From Chrysoperla carnea (lineage: Eukaryota > Arthropoda > Insecta > Neuroptera > Chrysopidae), in NCBI RefSeq assembly GCF_905475395.1, contig NC_058337.1:86174368-86238367 (forward strand): a stretch of 64,000 nucleotides of DNA, given 5' to 3'. Shown here in pieces: positions 1 through 12,500 of the stretch; position 1 is the first letter of the stretch, and every line of letters begins with the position of its first letter. The position numbers and the translations under genes are program-made. Below the pieces are notes generated by a model. The model saw only the letters and a program-made list of their open reading frames with translations. It was not told the DNA's origin and did no database searches.

Positions 1-1415
1 ATTTTTGTAATAAATACACACAAACATAAAAAATTAAATTTAAGGAGCATTTTTGAAAGATAAAAACCTCAAAAAAACAGAAGTAAAACAAAAAAATTAT
101 AAAACCAGCCACCCAAAAATTATTAAACTTTTATGGGTAGGTTTTCGTTGTTACAATGGTTGTTCGGAAGATGAGAATATATCCGAACTCTTAAAGTAAT
201 ATTGTATTATTTAATAAAATGCACAAAGTGATAAGAATAATTATATTATTTTATAAATATTACAAGATTAAATTTGCCTCCTTCTCTTTTATTTTTTTTA
301 TTTTAGCTTGTGTTTATTACTGAAAATCCCACTTTCACTGCTTGTTAACCGTCATTTTAGTATTGTGTTATAAATAAATACATAAAAGTCTTCTCAATTA
401 TAAGTATTTTCTATTGTAAGTAAGTATATTGACATTTATTTATTTCATTTACAATTGCAGTAGTATACACATGTCGAAAAATAGAGCTAGAGTACTAATT
501 GATGATCTGTTAGTTTTTACACGGCTCGCAGGATAACAAATATGTCTACCACTGAATTCTGGATTAAATATAAAACCTATACAGGGTGTCTAAAACTACT
601 GAATTCGAAGAGCAGAGGAATAAAATTCAAAGGTTACTTTAAAGTTTTTGGAGCCGGCTATTAATTATCTTTGTAATATTGAAAATATCTCAATTAATTT
701 TTGTAAAATTGAAATTAGTGTTGGTAGTGCTGTAAACATTAAACTTATTAAACTTAGAGAAAAACAAAGAAGAAGACAAATTGTAGAAAAGTTTATTTTC
801 TAAAACTTATTGTAAAAATTCCGTTTTGCCTAATATTAATCGAAATATTATCCAATTTCACAGATAATTAACGAAACTGTATCCCGTTAATAGTAAGTAG
901 TATCCAAAACCAGCAACGAAAATTTATCATGAAAATTTCCTCTTTCTGTATCTTTCAAGTCAACTCTTTCAAAGTAGTTCGAACGTCACATGACTAGTCA
1001 AGTTAGCAACTTATTTATATTCATTGAATTTAAAGTTATAAATAAAATTATGAATAAAAATAATATTTGTATCACGTAAATGTTTTTAATGCTTTAAAAA
1101 TATCGTAAAAGATAAAATTTATACGTCAATTTTATTAGTTTTTGAAGTTTAAACGTCAAAAATCAAAGTTTTTTTATGTTTTATTTTTGTAACGCGCCGT
1201 AAGGTAAAGTTTTTTTTTTTTTTTTTGTATAAACAGAATCTGAGATAAATTTTCTTCATGACGAAAACGTGGTTTTTTAAATTCAAGAAAATTCTTCCAA
1301 AAATTTGCGAAACTTTCGAAAATCCAACAAATGCAACCGAAAAGTCGCCATTGTTGTGTTGGTTTTTTAAACTCTTCTAATTTATAATGATAAAATAATG
1401 CGAGCACTGATATTA
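1..1415. other. AT-rich non-coding DNA
   Basis: No gene, RNA or bounded repeat is recognised. The short ORF on the minus strand around 1174-1431 is lysine-rich low-complexity sequence and ends in a family A fragment. Confidence 0.5.
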
Positions 1416-1477
1416 AACACTTTCTATACAAGATATTTCAACAATTAACTGAGTCAATTGTGTGTTTTCACTTGTTA
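1416..1477 (+). repeat. Family A repeat, 3' end fragment
   Basis: It matches the last ~60 bases of the family A unit (AACACTTTCTATACA ... TTTTCACTTGTT). The rest of the unit is missing. Confidence 0.6.
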
Positions 1478-1916
1478 AATCAAGAATACATCCTATTCAA
1501 AAACCACGCGAAAGAAAAATATTTTGAATAAATTTTTAGAAAAGTATTTTTCTATACATTTTCCGAAGCTCTATTTTGAAAAAAAGTATTTTAGATCATA
1601 AAACTGTTCAGTATATCACGCTTTTCATGCTGTATATGAATATCATATTGAAATAATTGATTAGCTCTAAATATCTTTTGTATATTAATTTTTATACATC
1701 TTTTTTTATTAACTTGTTAATATCTGACTAAACAGTATCACGTGCAATTACTTTAATTAAGTTACTGAATCGTAGTCTTACAAAATGAACACATCACTAG
1801 TACAACGAAAACGCTGTCAGTTGTATACAAAAGATAAAAATGTACGTCAATTACTGCCCGAAAATACGCACTGAAAAAAAAATTCTTTATACCAACCAAT
1901 ATGAGGTAGTCTCAAT

Positions 1917-2113
1917 CAGTGTTGCCAACTTTCAACTCTAAGTCCCACTAAACAGGCGATAAAAAACCACTAAAAAACAGCTAAAGAACAATAATATTGC
2001 CAGAAATGATATTAAAATATTAAATTATTTAAATTATTTTCCCACTAAACGTAGAAAAATAGTAGAAAAAAACCACTAGTTTTAGTGGTAAAACCACTAA
2101 GTTGGGAACACTG
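1917..2113. mobile_element. hAT-type MITE with exact 8-bp target site duplication
   Basis: The element begins CAGTGTTGCCAACTT and ends AAGTTGGGAACACTG, giving imperfect terminal inverted repeats of about 15 bp. It is flanked on both sides by the identical octamer GTCTCAAT (1909-1916 and 2114-2121). An 8-bp duplication plus CAGTG termini is diagnostic of hAT transposons. At 197 bp with no ORF it is non-autonomous. The intact duplication suggests a fairly recent insertion. Confidence 0.92.
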
Positions 2114-2267
2114 GTCTCAATCTCATCGCGAGATCAAATATAGCGAATGGTGCCAAGAATGTGATACAACTACCATACGTCTAACAAATTTTAAATATTG
2201 TTGTTTTTAATAATATTAATATTATAACAAAATAGTGATGTGATTGTCACAACTACACGCTTTAAAA

Positions 2268-2815
2268 AAATTGCAAAAAATCGAGCAATTTTTTTCCTCG
2301 AATCTCCAATTTCGATAAAACTCAGTATATAAGGTAATTTTGACTCAACAAGTGCAAAAATCGGGCGAATTTAATAACTAGTCGAATAGTTTTTAAGATA
2401 CGGATTGAAATCGATCCAAATATTACGATATCTCAGAAACTCTGCATCCAATCATTAAATTAACCTGATTTTTATACTTTTTAGATCAAAATTTCCCCAT
2501 CCACCGATTTTCATCAAATTCCAAAAAAAAATTTTGTTGCGTTTTTCTCGATTTTATCAAAGGGGTATCCCTCAAAAAAATTGCAGAGAATCGAGAAATT
2601 TTTTTAATCTCCAATTTCGATAAAACTCTGCATATAAGGTAATTTTGACCCAAAAAGTGCATAGATCGGGTGCATTTGGTGACTGGTCGAATAGTTTTTG
2701 AGATACGGACTAGAAACTCTGCAACCAATCATTAAATTAACCTGACTTTTATATTTTTTTGATCAAAATTACCCCATCCACCGAGTTTCATCAAATTACA
2801 AAAAAAAAATTTTGG
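2268..2815 (+). repeat. Two tandem units of a ~310-bp dispersed repeat
   Basis: Each unit contains, in order: TCGATAAAACTC, GGTAATTTTGAC, GGTCGAATAGTTTTTGAGATACGG (variants), AATCATTAAATTAACCTGA and CCCCATCCACCGA. The second unit begins at about 2575. The same blocks occur in reverse complement at 16080-16485. No terminal repeats or coding capacity are visible, so the class is unknown. It may be satellite-like or an internal part of a larger element. Confidence 0.7.
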
Positions 2816-4496
2816 TTTGATAAATGTTGATCCTACAAAAAATTTATCATCCTTGTCCAATTATTTTCGAAAAACTGATTTTATTTTCAAACTTTGTACT
2901 AAAAACATAAAAACATAAAGTATTCCCTTTTCAGGAATATTTCGAAATTTGATTATTGAAAACCGCACCAAAGGATAAATAGTATCATCATTTCTTTTTG
3001 ATACAAGATTACTACAGAGTGTACATCAACACGGTATTGAAAGTTGCCTAGTAAATATAATTAACATTTTTATGGGTAAAGTTTCAAACAACATAAGTAA
3101 ATAAAAAAATTTCTTTATTCATATTTAAAAATTTCGAATTTTGATCGTATTCAAAAGAGTTAAAAAAATTTTTATACAAATACACATCTACTAAGGTGGG
3201 TTTGATTAATTATCCTAATGATGGTGGGTTTGATTAGGTGGGTCCTTTCGAAAATTCATCAAATATCAACTTAGCGAAAAATCTTAGGTTTTAATTTTTA
3301 TTAGGAATATTATTTTTGTTGTTTTACTAGTAGAATGTTTGAAAAAATAAACCAGAACTTACGGTAGCATCAATAATGCCATACAAAATATCATATTCAT
3401 ATTTTCAGATAATTAACCCGTCAACATGCGCGTTATGAGCATTTTGTTCACGCCCGATTTAAAACTTTTATTTTTCAAATAATATATGTGGTTGAAACTT
3501 TTTCTAGCTTTCAATTTTATTCAAACTAACTACCATTAAAAAAAAAAATTACTGTGAGAAATTTGTGAGTATGTAAAGGTGTAAACCAAAAAATTTTAAC
3601 TTTGGAAGTTTTCGGTTCTGTTTGTGTACTTTCATCTGTTCGTTCACAGTAAATTTAAAAAAAAATTATTTATCTGCAGCTTCATCCATACGAAACGACC
3701 CAGATCCTCCTCTGAGAGCTACGTCTTCAATTTTTAGAAGAGCAATAATGAGTTGACAGGCAGTGGGGCGACATTTTAACACAAAATTTTAATTATATTT
3801 ATGTTAGCAATACAAAAAACGTTAATTATGAACGCTACTCAACGATGTCTTTACTTTCTTGGTAAAGTTTAATAGTGCACCTCACTCCTTAACTATTGGG
3901 TTTTGAACACATGTATATGAGGATTGAGAATTGATGGCACGGCGAAAAAAATTGTTTTTCATTCACATCTCTCGTGAGTAACAAATTGACGTTAAAAAAG
4001 TCTTAAAAACGAAGATCTATATACAAAAAGAGCACTTAGAATAAATCCCATTGGAAAATCGGAAGATCTTGAAGACTCTATTAACCATCAATATACATAC
4101 TCTTCATATCAGACAGTAATGTAATCCGCTATCTAATATCTTAAGATCATGAACTTATATACATATTATATATATTTTATTACTGATTGAACATAAATAT
4201 TCAGTGAAAGTAGAGTTACCAATTCGTATTACACAATAAAAAGATCAAAAAATGCGTGTCTACAATTTTAAAGAAGCTAAATACTTTTGAAAATTGGTTT
4301 ACAATTTTTCTGGATTGTTATCATGTTTTAATTTAAACTTGATTTTATTCATATTCAGAACACATAAAAAAATGAATATAAATATGAGAAGAGATGTGTC
4401 AAATAGGAAAATTAAACATCAATGTCTGTTTTATTATTTGTTATATCATTCACTGGTCTACAACGTAAAAGTATTCAAAGTAATTTTAACAAAAAT
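2816..4496. other. AT-rich non-coding DNA
   Basis: No gene or bounded element is recognised. The small plus-strand ORF at 4294-4521 is leucine/phenylalanine-rich, resembles nothing known to me, and runs into the SINE B box. Confidence 0.45.
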
Positions 4497-4750
4497 TCCG
4501 TCCGCGGTATGCTTAGAGTAGCGGGTTCGATTCCCGCCGTCACAACAAAATTAATTTAGTTAATAGTTGTAATGGGCTGAAGTAGTGCATAGTATATGCA
4601 TGAAGGAGGTGCACTCAGCCTCTGAAATTGAGGAGCTGATAATTGAAATTATCAGCGGAAAGGTGGTAAAACACATATATGGTATCACATTGGGCTCTAT
4701 AGCCTAAGTGTGTATTTCGTGGACTGCCAATATAACCCAACCTAACCTAA
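4497..4750 (+). mobile_element. tRNA-derived SINE, probably 5'-truncated, with LINE-like 3' tail
   Basis: A perfect tRNA T-arm is present: GCGGG stem (4521-4525), TTCGATT loop, CCCGC stem (4533-4537), containing the Pol III B-box GGTTCGATTCC (4524-4534). No convincing A-box or acceptor stem precedes it, so this is not a tRNA gene. A small hairpin (GCTGATAATT-GAA-ATTATCAGC) occurs in the body. The 3' tail from about 4681 (TATCACATTGGGCTCTATAG ... AACCCAACCTAACCTAA) is homologous to the tail of the LINE fragments near 36.2 kb and, inverted, 37.2 kb. This fits a SINE that borrows the reverse transcriptase of that LINE. Confidence 0.75.
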
Positions 4751-4956
4751 TTTTAACAAATTTCTACTTAACTACCCATGCTGAATACAAATTGACAAGT
4801 AAAAATGATTTATTAGTTTAAGTTTTTACGATACTTGACATATTCCGATTTTAATGGTTCTAATCTCACTGAACTTGATAATTCTATAAATTAAAAAAAT
4901 AGATAAAACCCTTCTGTTACGGATTAAGTATGGTGGCACACCAATGACACCAATGG

Positions 4957-5503
4957 CAAATCTGCTTGGATTTGAAAGTCGTAGCTATGCTGCTTGGACT
5001 ACAATTAGGCTATACGAAATTTTGTTGCTTTATTTGTGAATGGGATAGTCGTGATAGAAAAGAGCATTATAAAAAAAAAGTTGTGGCTCCATCGCCAGAT
5101 CCATCCGCCTGAAAAAAAAATTTTTTTTAATGTTCTTTTAGTTAACCCACAAAAAGTAGTACTTCTGCCATTGCATATTAAAGTAGGACTGATGAAAAAT
5201 TTCGTAAAAACAATGAACAAAAAAGTGACGCCAAAGAAGGTCAAGGAAGGTATATTCCATTTATAGAAAAAAAAGCCTGAGATGATTTTCGCCTTGTTGC
5301 AAAAAACTTCTTAGGAAATAAAAGGAGTGACAACTATGCTGAACTCATAGAAAATATGTTATCATCATTCCAAATACTGGATTGAAACATGTGCTTGAAA
5401 ATCCACTTTTTACATTCTCATTTGGACTTTTTTCTGGATGAGGAGCGGTTCCATCAGAATATTGCAAACATAGAAAAACGCTATCAATGCCATTGTAACG
5501 TTT
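4957..5503 (+). pseudogene. Decayed copy of a repetitive, probably transposon-encoded protein family
   Basis: Three pieces line up in order. Frame 1 from 4960 encodes ICLDLKVVAMLLGLQLGYTK, then a C-x2-C zinc-like motif and EWDSRDRKEHY. Frame 2 from about 5130 encodes NVLLVNPQKVVLLPLHIKVG, then LMKNFVK. Frame 1 from 5293 encodes LVAKNFLGNKRSDNYAELIE, a stop, then CLKIHFLHSHLDFF..ERFHQNI and EKRYQ. I recognise these blocks, from memory, as a protein family present in many copies in arthropod and cnidarian genomes and usually annotated only as uncharacterised. The frameshifts, in-frame stop and a loss between HSHLDFF and ERFHQ make this copy non-functional. A transposase origin is inference from its copy number. 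Confidence 0.8.
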
Positions 5504-5533
5504 CAATGTGGTAGGATTATAGCTGGACTGTTT

Positions 5534-5922
5534 GTGAGGTCGAGTACAAGTGAGGTCGAGTTAGTAAATGAGAAACATGGGTCAAGGTTTTTTTGTCCGT
5601 AGGACCCATCTTGTAAGCCGTAAGATATAACCAAAGCTTAAAAAAAAATGTTTCTTATAAAAAAATATAAACAAATTTTCTTTGAAACATTTTTTCGTAA
5701 ACATCACTGTTTAACCGTGAGAGCGCAAATTAGCTTAGAAACTTTATACGGTATGTATATACAGGTACCTACTGTTTAAATTTTAAATTTATACGATACA
5801 TATATTATGTATGTGTTTGTTTGTTTATCTTTCCTTACTTACAACGTAAAAAAACAAACGATTGCGTAATCAACACTGTCTATACATGGTAACTCAGTCA
5901 ATTGTCTTTTTTTCACTTGTTT
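5534..5922 (+). repeat. Family A repeat, 5'-truncated copy
   Basis: It contains GTGAGGTCGAG, GGACCCATCTTGTAA, GAAACATTTTTTCGTAAACATC, CGTGAGAGCGCAAATTA, AATCAACACTGTCTATACAT and the TTTTCACTTGTT end, in consensus order. It directly follows the pseudogene. Confidence 0.8.
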
Positions 5923-6535
5923 TAAGTTATTTATCTTACTTTTGCCAATATGATTGAATTATTGTATCTTGATGAATGTTTAGAGTGCATGTCATTCCAT
6001 GCATATATTTGGAGTATATTACTACCGCATTATTGCAATAGTGAACAATTCCTTTTCACAATAAATATTATGCTACGTTATACATAACATCTTAGGCATA
6101 CAATGTTACTAAGATGTACACATAGATGGCATTCTTTAAGTATGTAATTATTTGAATTTACTTCCAACTACTTAAGTCTTGTGCAATTGATACGATAATA
6201 ATAAGAATGGTGAAATTAAAATGGCCAAACAAGTTAATTTTTATTGTAAGAAAGAAAAAGTGATTGAACATAGGTATAATATACCTTTACTTTATATCTG
6301 ACTGATTATTTAAAACTGATTATGGTAGGGATACCAGAAAATGGCAGTTACATTTGCACTAAGAAGAAGGCACACATTTTTTTTTTTTAATAAACAGATT
6401 TATTTATTTAATAATATTATGATTTTGTAAATCAATAGTTATTAATTTTTTGTACTATAATTACATGCAGTAATTAATTATTTAAGTAATTAAATTATTG
6501 TATTATTACTTTATTTTTTATTGTAAGTTTTATTT
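5923..6535. other. Upstream region of the takeout-like gene
   Basis: AT-rich DNA with no ORF or bounded repeat. It presumably carries the promoter, but no element beyond the TATA-like box can be named. Confidence 0.4.
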
Positions 6536-6543
6536 TATAAATA
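6536..6543 (+). promoter_or_regulatory. Candidate TATA box of the takeout-like gene
   Basis: TATAAATA lies 38 bases before the ATG at 6581. A TTAGTG initiator-like hexamer at 6571 would give a very short 5' UTR. In such AT-rich DNA the match may be chance, and TTTTAG at 6569-6574 could instead be a splice acceptor for an upstream non-coding exon. Confidence 0.3.
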
Positions 6544-6580
6544 GTGTGCTTGTTGGTTGGATAAATAATTTTAGTGCAAA

Positions 6581-9500
6581 ATGGGACCATTGTTAAATTT
6601 GTTAATCTTTATTACAACATGTGTTATAGTTTTAAATTCACATTCCGTATGTGGGCAACAACGAAATTTAAAATTTGGTAAGGAGCGTTTTAATTTAATT
6701 TAATAATAAACTTGTTGAAAAATCGTTCAATTTATTATTTTTTAAATATTATTTAATTTTGAGAAAGTCTTAAAGAGTTTCAAATAATTGAAAATTAAAT
6801 AATTGTATTTGGTGTTTATCCCAAACCAAGAATCGTGCTATGAATATTATCAAAAAAATTAAATGGAAACTCTAGAATAATTCGAAATAAATTTCGATTT
6901 TTGCCCTAATTTCAGATCAATTTTTGTATTATTTAAATACGTGTTTTGAACACAATTTATTGATCGTCAGTATGAACGCAGTCGCTACCAAATTAGCAAC
7001 GAGTATCATACAATATAAGAGTAATTACGATTAGCTCATTCAAACTGATGATGACTACATGGTAGACGAAATACTTATTTATATAATACAAAAATTGATA
7101 TAGGAAATTGGAACAAAAATCGAAATTTATTTTAAAAATCATGACACAATGACTATACAATTGATAATTATCAGCACATGCACAAGCATTCTTCGCAATT
7201 TTCTATTAAAACTCCAGTAATTGAATGCTGTAGCATTAGACATCTTATTTTTTCTTAGTGTTCAGATATCGTATGCTTTCTTTACAAAGTTTTCAGAATA
7301 TCAAATGCCGAAAAAGTCTTTTTCAAATGTTAATAATAAGTTGGTACAATTTAAATTTTGGTGAGATAATATAATTGGAAATTCGATAAATCGAATTGAA
7401 AAATAGAAATTGGAAAAGTTTCAATTTTTTTAAAAATACTAGGTCATCAGATAAGTTCTAAATCGTTGGTAATTTGAAAGGGGAATATTTTTTATTGAAA
7501 TCATTTATAATGAAATTGATCTGAAATTGCTATAAAAATTTGGAAAAGTTTAAGGTTGAGCTTGGAAAACATGCAGACGAATATAAATTCCGCGGTGAAA
7601 ATTAAACCGTGATCGCATGTTTAAAAAATTAAGAAATTTGCAATTTTAATCATTGCTCGAAACAAAATTATTGAAAAGACGATATGTGGTAAAAATTGAC
7701 AGGAAGTTTGCAACTGTCGAAAGGGTTGAAAAATGAAATGCAATTTTAAAAAACAAATGTATTCACCATCATCATCATATATAGAAAAACGTTTTCGAAC
7801 AATTTGATTTCTATAGCTCGATACTCGAGCGACGATTAAAGCTAAGGAAAGGAAAAATAATCGTGAAAGTTTTGTTTCCTTAAAGTCTCACGGTCTAAGA
7901 GGGCTCAATGTAATGTATCTACTACCTACTTTAAATGAAAGTTATGGTGGAAGTGCAGTGAAGAACATATAAATATATAGTGCAAAAAGGAAGATCTCAA
8001 ATACATGTTAAACTCAATTGATGATTTTTTCATTCAAGAAATAAAAAAATTGGAAAATTACAAACTTTTATTTTATTAAGTCACGATGAGATCACAGGTC
8101 ATACTTGTATGAATATACATGTAGATGCATGAGCACTCTAGGTCATAAGGCCGCATGTTATAATACAGTTTTTCTAATTTTTATTTCTTTAAAATAAACA
8201 ATTTTATTTTCTCTCAAAGCTCTCTATAAAAGTACCAATTGACAACTCTAACAAGGTTTTAGAGATTTAATCTGTTCCAATTTTTAATCCTCTATTTTTT
8301 GAAAAGTAAAAAAACGCGTTTTCTCCTGGATTTACCTCCAATTTGACCAGATTGAGTCTTAGATAAGAACGTTTTCGATCAAGTCACCTTTCAAACATAA
8401 AACAGTAAATCAAAATCGCTTCATTCGTTAGGAAGCTACTTGACCGCGGAGAAACACGCAAATAAACAAATACACACGTTAAACACGTAACACTTTTCTG
8501 TGGCTTAAGCTAAAAATGTATCCAACGACATTTCATATAAACAAAAATATAATATACTAGACGTATCATAATTTTCAACCAATTTCCTTTAGTCCAGCGT
8601 ACGTCTTTAGAAATGATAAGCGACTTATACTACCGTTATGAAATGCAAAGGTTGAAAGATTAAAAGAAGCAGCATGATGAAAATTAGACAGAATTGGTTC
8701 TTGTTATTATAATTTCCAAAATATTATTCTGTTTCTTTTTAAACAAATTTAGGCAGTTAAAAATTTATTAATCAAAATTAGAATTTTTTAGTTTTAAATT
8801 TGATTCAAACCACAAAACTATTATGGAAATTAAATACCACCAATTTATATAATAATTGTATAATTTCCATAAAAAAAATGAATCAAAACTAGTTTAAAGT
8901 ATAAATTAACTTGTTTTGTTTATAGGTTACTAAAACCTATAAGATTATTTATTTACTTATTACATTAATTACTCATTAAAAATTATTATATTTGTAATAT
9001 TAAAACAATTGTAAAAATCAGTATATATTTACCAAATAGGTATGTTGACATTTGTCATTTTCATTTTATCCATCAGTTGTACGCATCATAATTAAGTAAA
9101 GAAAAGCAACAAAAGGCACAAATGAATAAATAATTAATTTAATTCAAATGTAAAAGTCATTGAATGTAATTAAGTTAACGGCTTTTCCCCTATTGGGTAA
9201 TTATAATTAAAAGAAAGATTACTTATAATGCAAGAGAAAATTGTATTGAATTTCTTTACAAATGTTAAAAAATTTGAGAGAAATAAAAAGTTCCCTCATG
9301 ACAAAAGATATATAACGGTTTTAGGTCGATTTTCGAAGACTTTGTTGATAGAAGCGCAGGAAAATAAAGCATTTTAAAATTATTAATATAGAAATAGTCT
9401 AATTCTATAATTCTAATATCCTGATCTATTTCAACCTATTCCACCAGTCGCTGAGCCGGTTTTTATGGCCGATTGAGTTCCACGAAAACGACCCATGGTT

Positions 9501-12500
9501 TTCTACAGTAAATGCACCTAATTCAAATGCCGGCATCTAACTTCAAATGATCATATCTCCGGGAAAAATTAAGTTAGTGATTAAGTTTGAAAAATCAAAT
9601 TAGAGTTAAGTGGAAAATTTTTCATTTATATTACATTTATATTACAAGATGGCATATTCATATTATTGGTATTTTATTTTTGGCCGTTAAATTACATGTA
9701 ATTTTTTCATAAAATTTTCTAATTTAAACCGGTGTAATATCTTTTTATACAATATTTGGGTATTGTAAGATACTTAAATTAAATGTTTCGACCATTAGCT
9801 TGAAAATGAGACGTAGAGTTTCCTATTTTCATTAGAACTCGAGATATAATCAAATATGTCTAAAACAAAGTGCTAGTTTCCGGTATTCTCCCAAAAATTT
9901 TTTCTATTCAATATTTTTGAAAAATTCGAGATGTTAATTTTAGAGAATAGTATTATCGATTTCACAGTAAAAAAAATCATTACCTAGCATACTTGGTAGC
10001 GTTATAAATAACTAAATTTCCTATAAAAAGTTACCGCGCCTCAACTCGAAAAAACAACCTTGATTTTTTGCTTCAGCAGAAAAAATAGGCTGAAAACCAT
10101 AGGTCGATTTCATGGAACTTAATCGGCCACGAAAACCGGTCCAGTTTCCGGAGTATATAGCCTCATCGAGATATTATATTTAAAATTAACGTACAATTAC
10201 ATGCCTGGGCTACTGTCCTACATCCCGGCAAGGATACGCATAATAGAATCTCGATCTAAAAGCAGCATTGGAATGCACGAATTTAAACGAGACTGTATAC
10301 ACAACATTAAACACGTATTATTAGGATTAAACACATATTCGATGTTTATATATACAAACAATAGCTGTATTTAATTGTTGAGTGATTGAGTTTTACGTAT
10401 TTTCGATTCAGTGTAATCGAACCAAGGATGAAACCCGATTGAGTAGTTTAAAATTAACACAACGAGCAAAGTGGTTTTACATAAATCTACTAATAACCAA
10501 CGCACATTGATGAAATAAATGTTAACATACAAAACAACGAAGTATTTGAATTCGAAATTGTATAACCAGTGTGTCTCCGTCATATTCCTAGTGCCCAAAG
10601 AGTAAGCAATTAAAGAAAATCGGGGGATTGTAAGTGTTTGCCATTATACCGCTAAAACATGAAAAAAGAATCAGAGAAACCTTGGAATATATTCGGGATA
10701 TAGAGTGCAGTGATTTCCATTATACCAGATAAACAGTTTTTAACGTTCCACCCCCTTATTTTAGGTGGGAAATTTTGAAAAAATAAAATTTATGTATTTA
10801 GTCATTTTCAATCTAGTTTATTTGAACGAGCAAAAGCGAAAAAATGAAAAAATCTTTTATCATCTTTCATCTTAGGAATTACAGCATCTAACTTTTGATT
10901 TTCAAATGGGCCACTATTTTAATTACTTGACCTTCTGTACACAGCAACAAAAATGTTTTTCGAAAAAGATATCGTCGTCCATTTGAAAATCAAAAGTTGA
11001 ATGCTGTACCTACTTACAGATCTTAGCCAAGAAAATAATTTTATTTTCTATTTATATTTTTTATAATCAAAGAATGTTTATGTCTACCTCATAGATAAAA
11101 AAATAAACTATGTAGAATCTAAAATAGATAAAAACATTCATGAATTTTCTTTCCTTCTGAAAGTTTTATTAGGCGCCGCGCTCGTTGGAATTTTTAATAA
11201 ATTTAATAAATTAAATAGTAGATCGTACTAGTCATATAGTCTATTTGATATTGATTGAGCTTTAGACAAAAGCTTAAGAGGTATTTTCGGTATAAAATTG
11301 TCCATGACATACGCTATTAAAATTTAAATTTTTAAATATTCTAAATGTACGTAATTATTATTTTTTGAGTTGGCTCTTAACAATTTAGCAATATTTTTAA
11401 ATATATTTCACAATGTTGTTCGAACATTAAGTTAAGTATTTTCGTCAATATAGAATGACATATTGGAATTTACTTATGCTAAATAAAAGCTATTATTAAC
11501 AAATTTATTATTTATTTAGAACTTCAAATGATTACGTAAACAGTAATATTTAACCAAATATTTGGCTAATTTTTGTTGTAGAAATTACTAATTTAAATCA
11601 ATATATTATTTTGCGTCAGTCTCATTATTAGTGATGTTCCGACTAGTAGGTGCCCAAGTGACTATGCGGCCACTTTTCAATAAAATGTAATAATGAAAAA
11701 TGAACTTTGATTGTTGATTAACATTTTAATTTTAAAATCAGTCCTACACATTTTGAAATGTAGAGCAACCTTTTCATTGTAAAGCAATCAATCTCTAAAG
11801 TTATTTAATTTTAAGGAAAAAATATTTATGACATTTATCAAACAAAATTACTAATTTTATTCAAAAATTTGTGTGTTACCAAAGAAAACGACCTAAAAAA
11901 TTATCAATATTGATAATATTAATTCCGTAAATCGTAAGTTAAATTTAAAAAAAAAAATTGAGGTTTTAAAAAGTATTAATCAAAGTGTACTCTATAAAAT
12001 GTAGAATCATTCGGCATCCGAAATGGAACTATATTTCTAGTATTAAATTACGACAAAATATAACGTAAGAAAGGGTTTAGCTTCACTCCCTACGCTAAGG
12101 CTATCTAAGATTTTGTAAACCACCTCCCTGTCTCTCGGAACCCATACGTAATTAATGAATGGCCCTTTATTATTTTACACAATAACAGTCTAATATCCTC
12201 GAAGCCGTGATTGCTTTATGAATAGCTTTCGAATAGTCCACGGATAACTTTAATCCCATTGAAATCTCGTAAGTACTTTTTTTCGCGTGATAACAAAAAA
12301 TGAATGTATAGTTTTCAGGACAAGTTATTCTGTGCCACTCCTAAATGAGTATCCTATAACTCATCAATTAATATTTCCAAATTTTCTTATTCTACTAATA
12401 TACATATATTACATTGTGTTTCTGGTCCACAATGTGCTTAATGGCTTAAAGCAGTGCTGGGCAATTCTTACTCTTCAGAGGATCTAGCTCTCAAGGTAGG

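Noticed and set aside
4521..4537. tRNA gene suggested by a perfect T-arm
   Set aside because: No acceptor stem, D-arm, anticodon arm or A-box in the right positions. The T-arm is better explained as the B-box part of a SINE.
4737..4749. Telomere-like CCTAA repeats
   Set aside because: Only about two units, and they belong to the LINE/SINE tail. Not a telomere.
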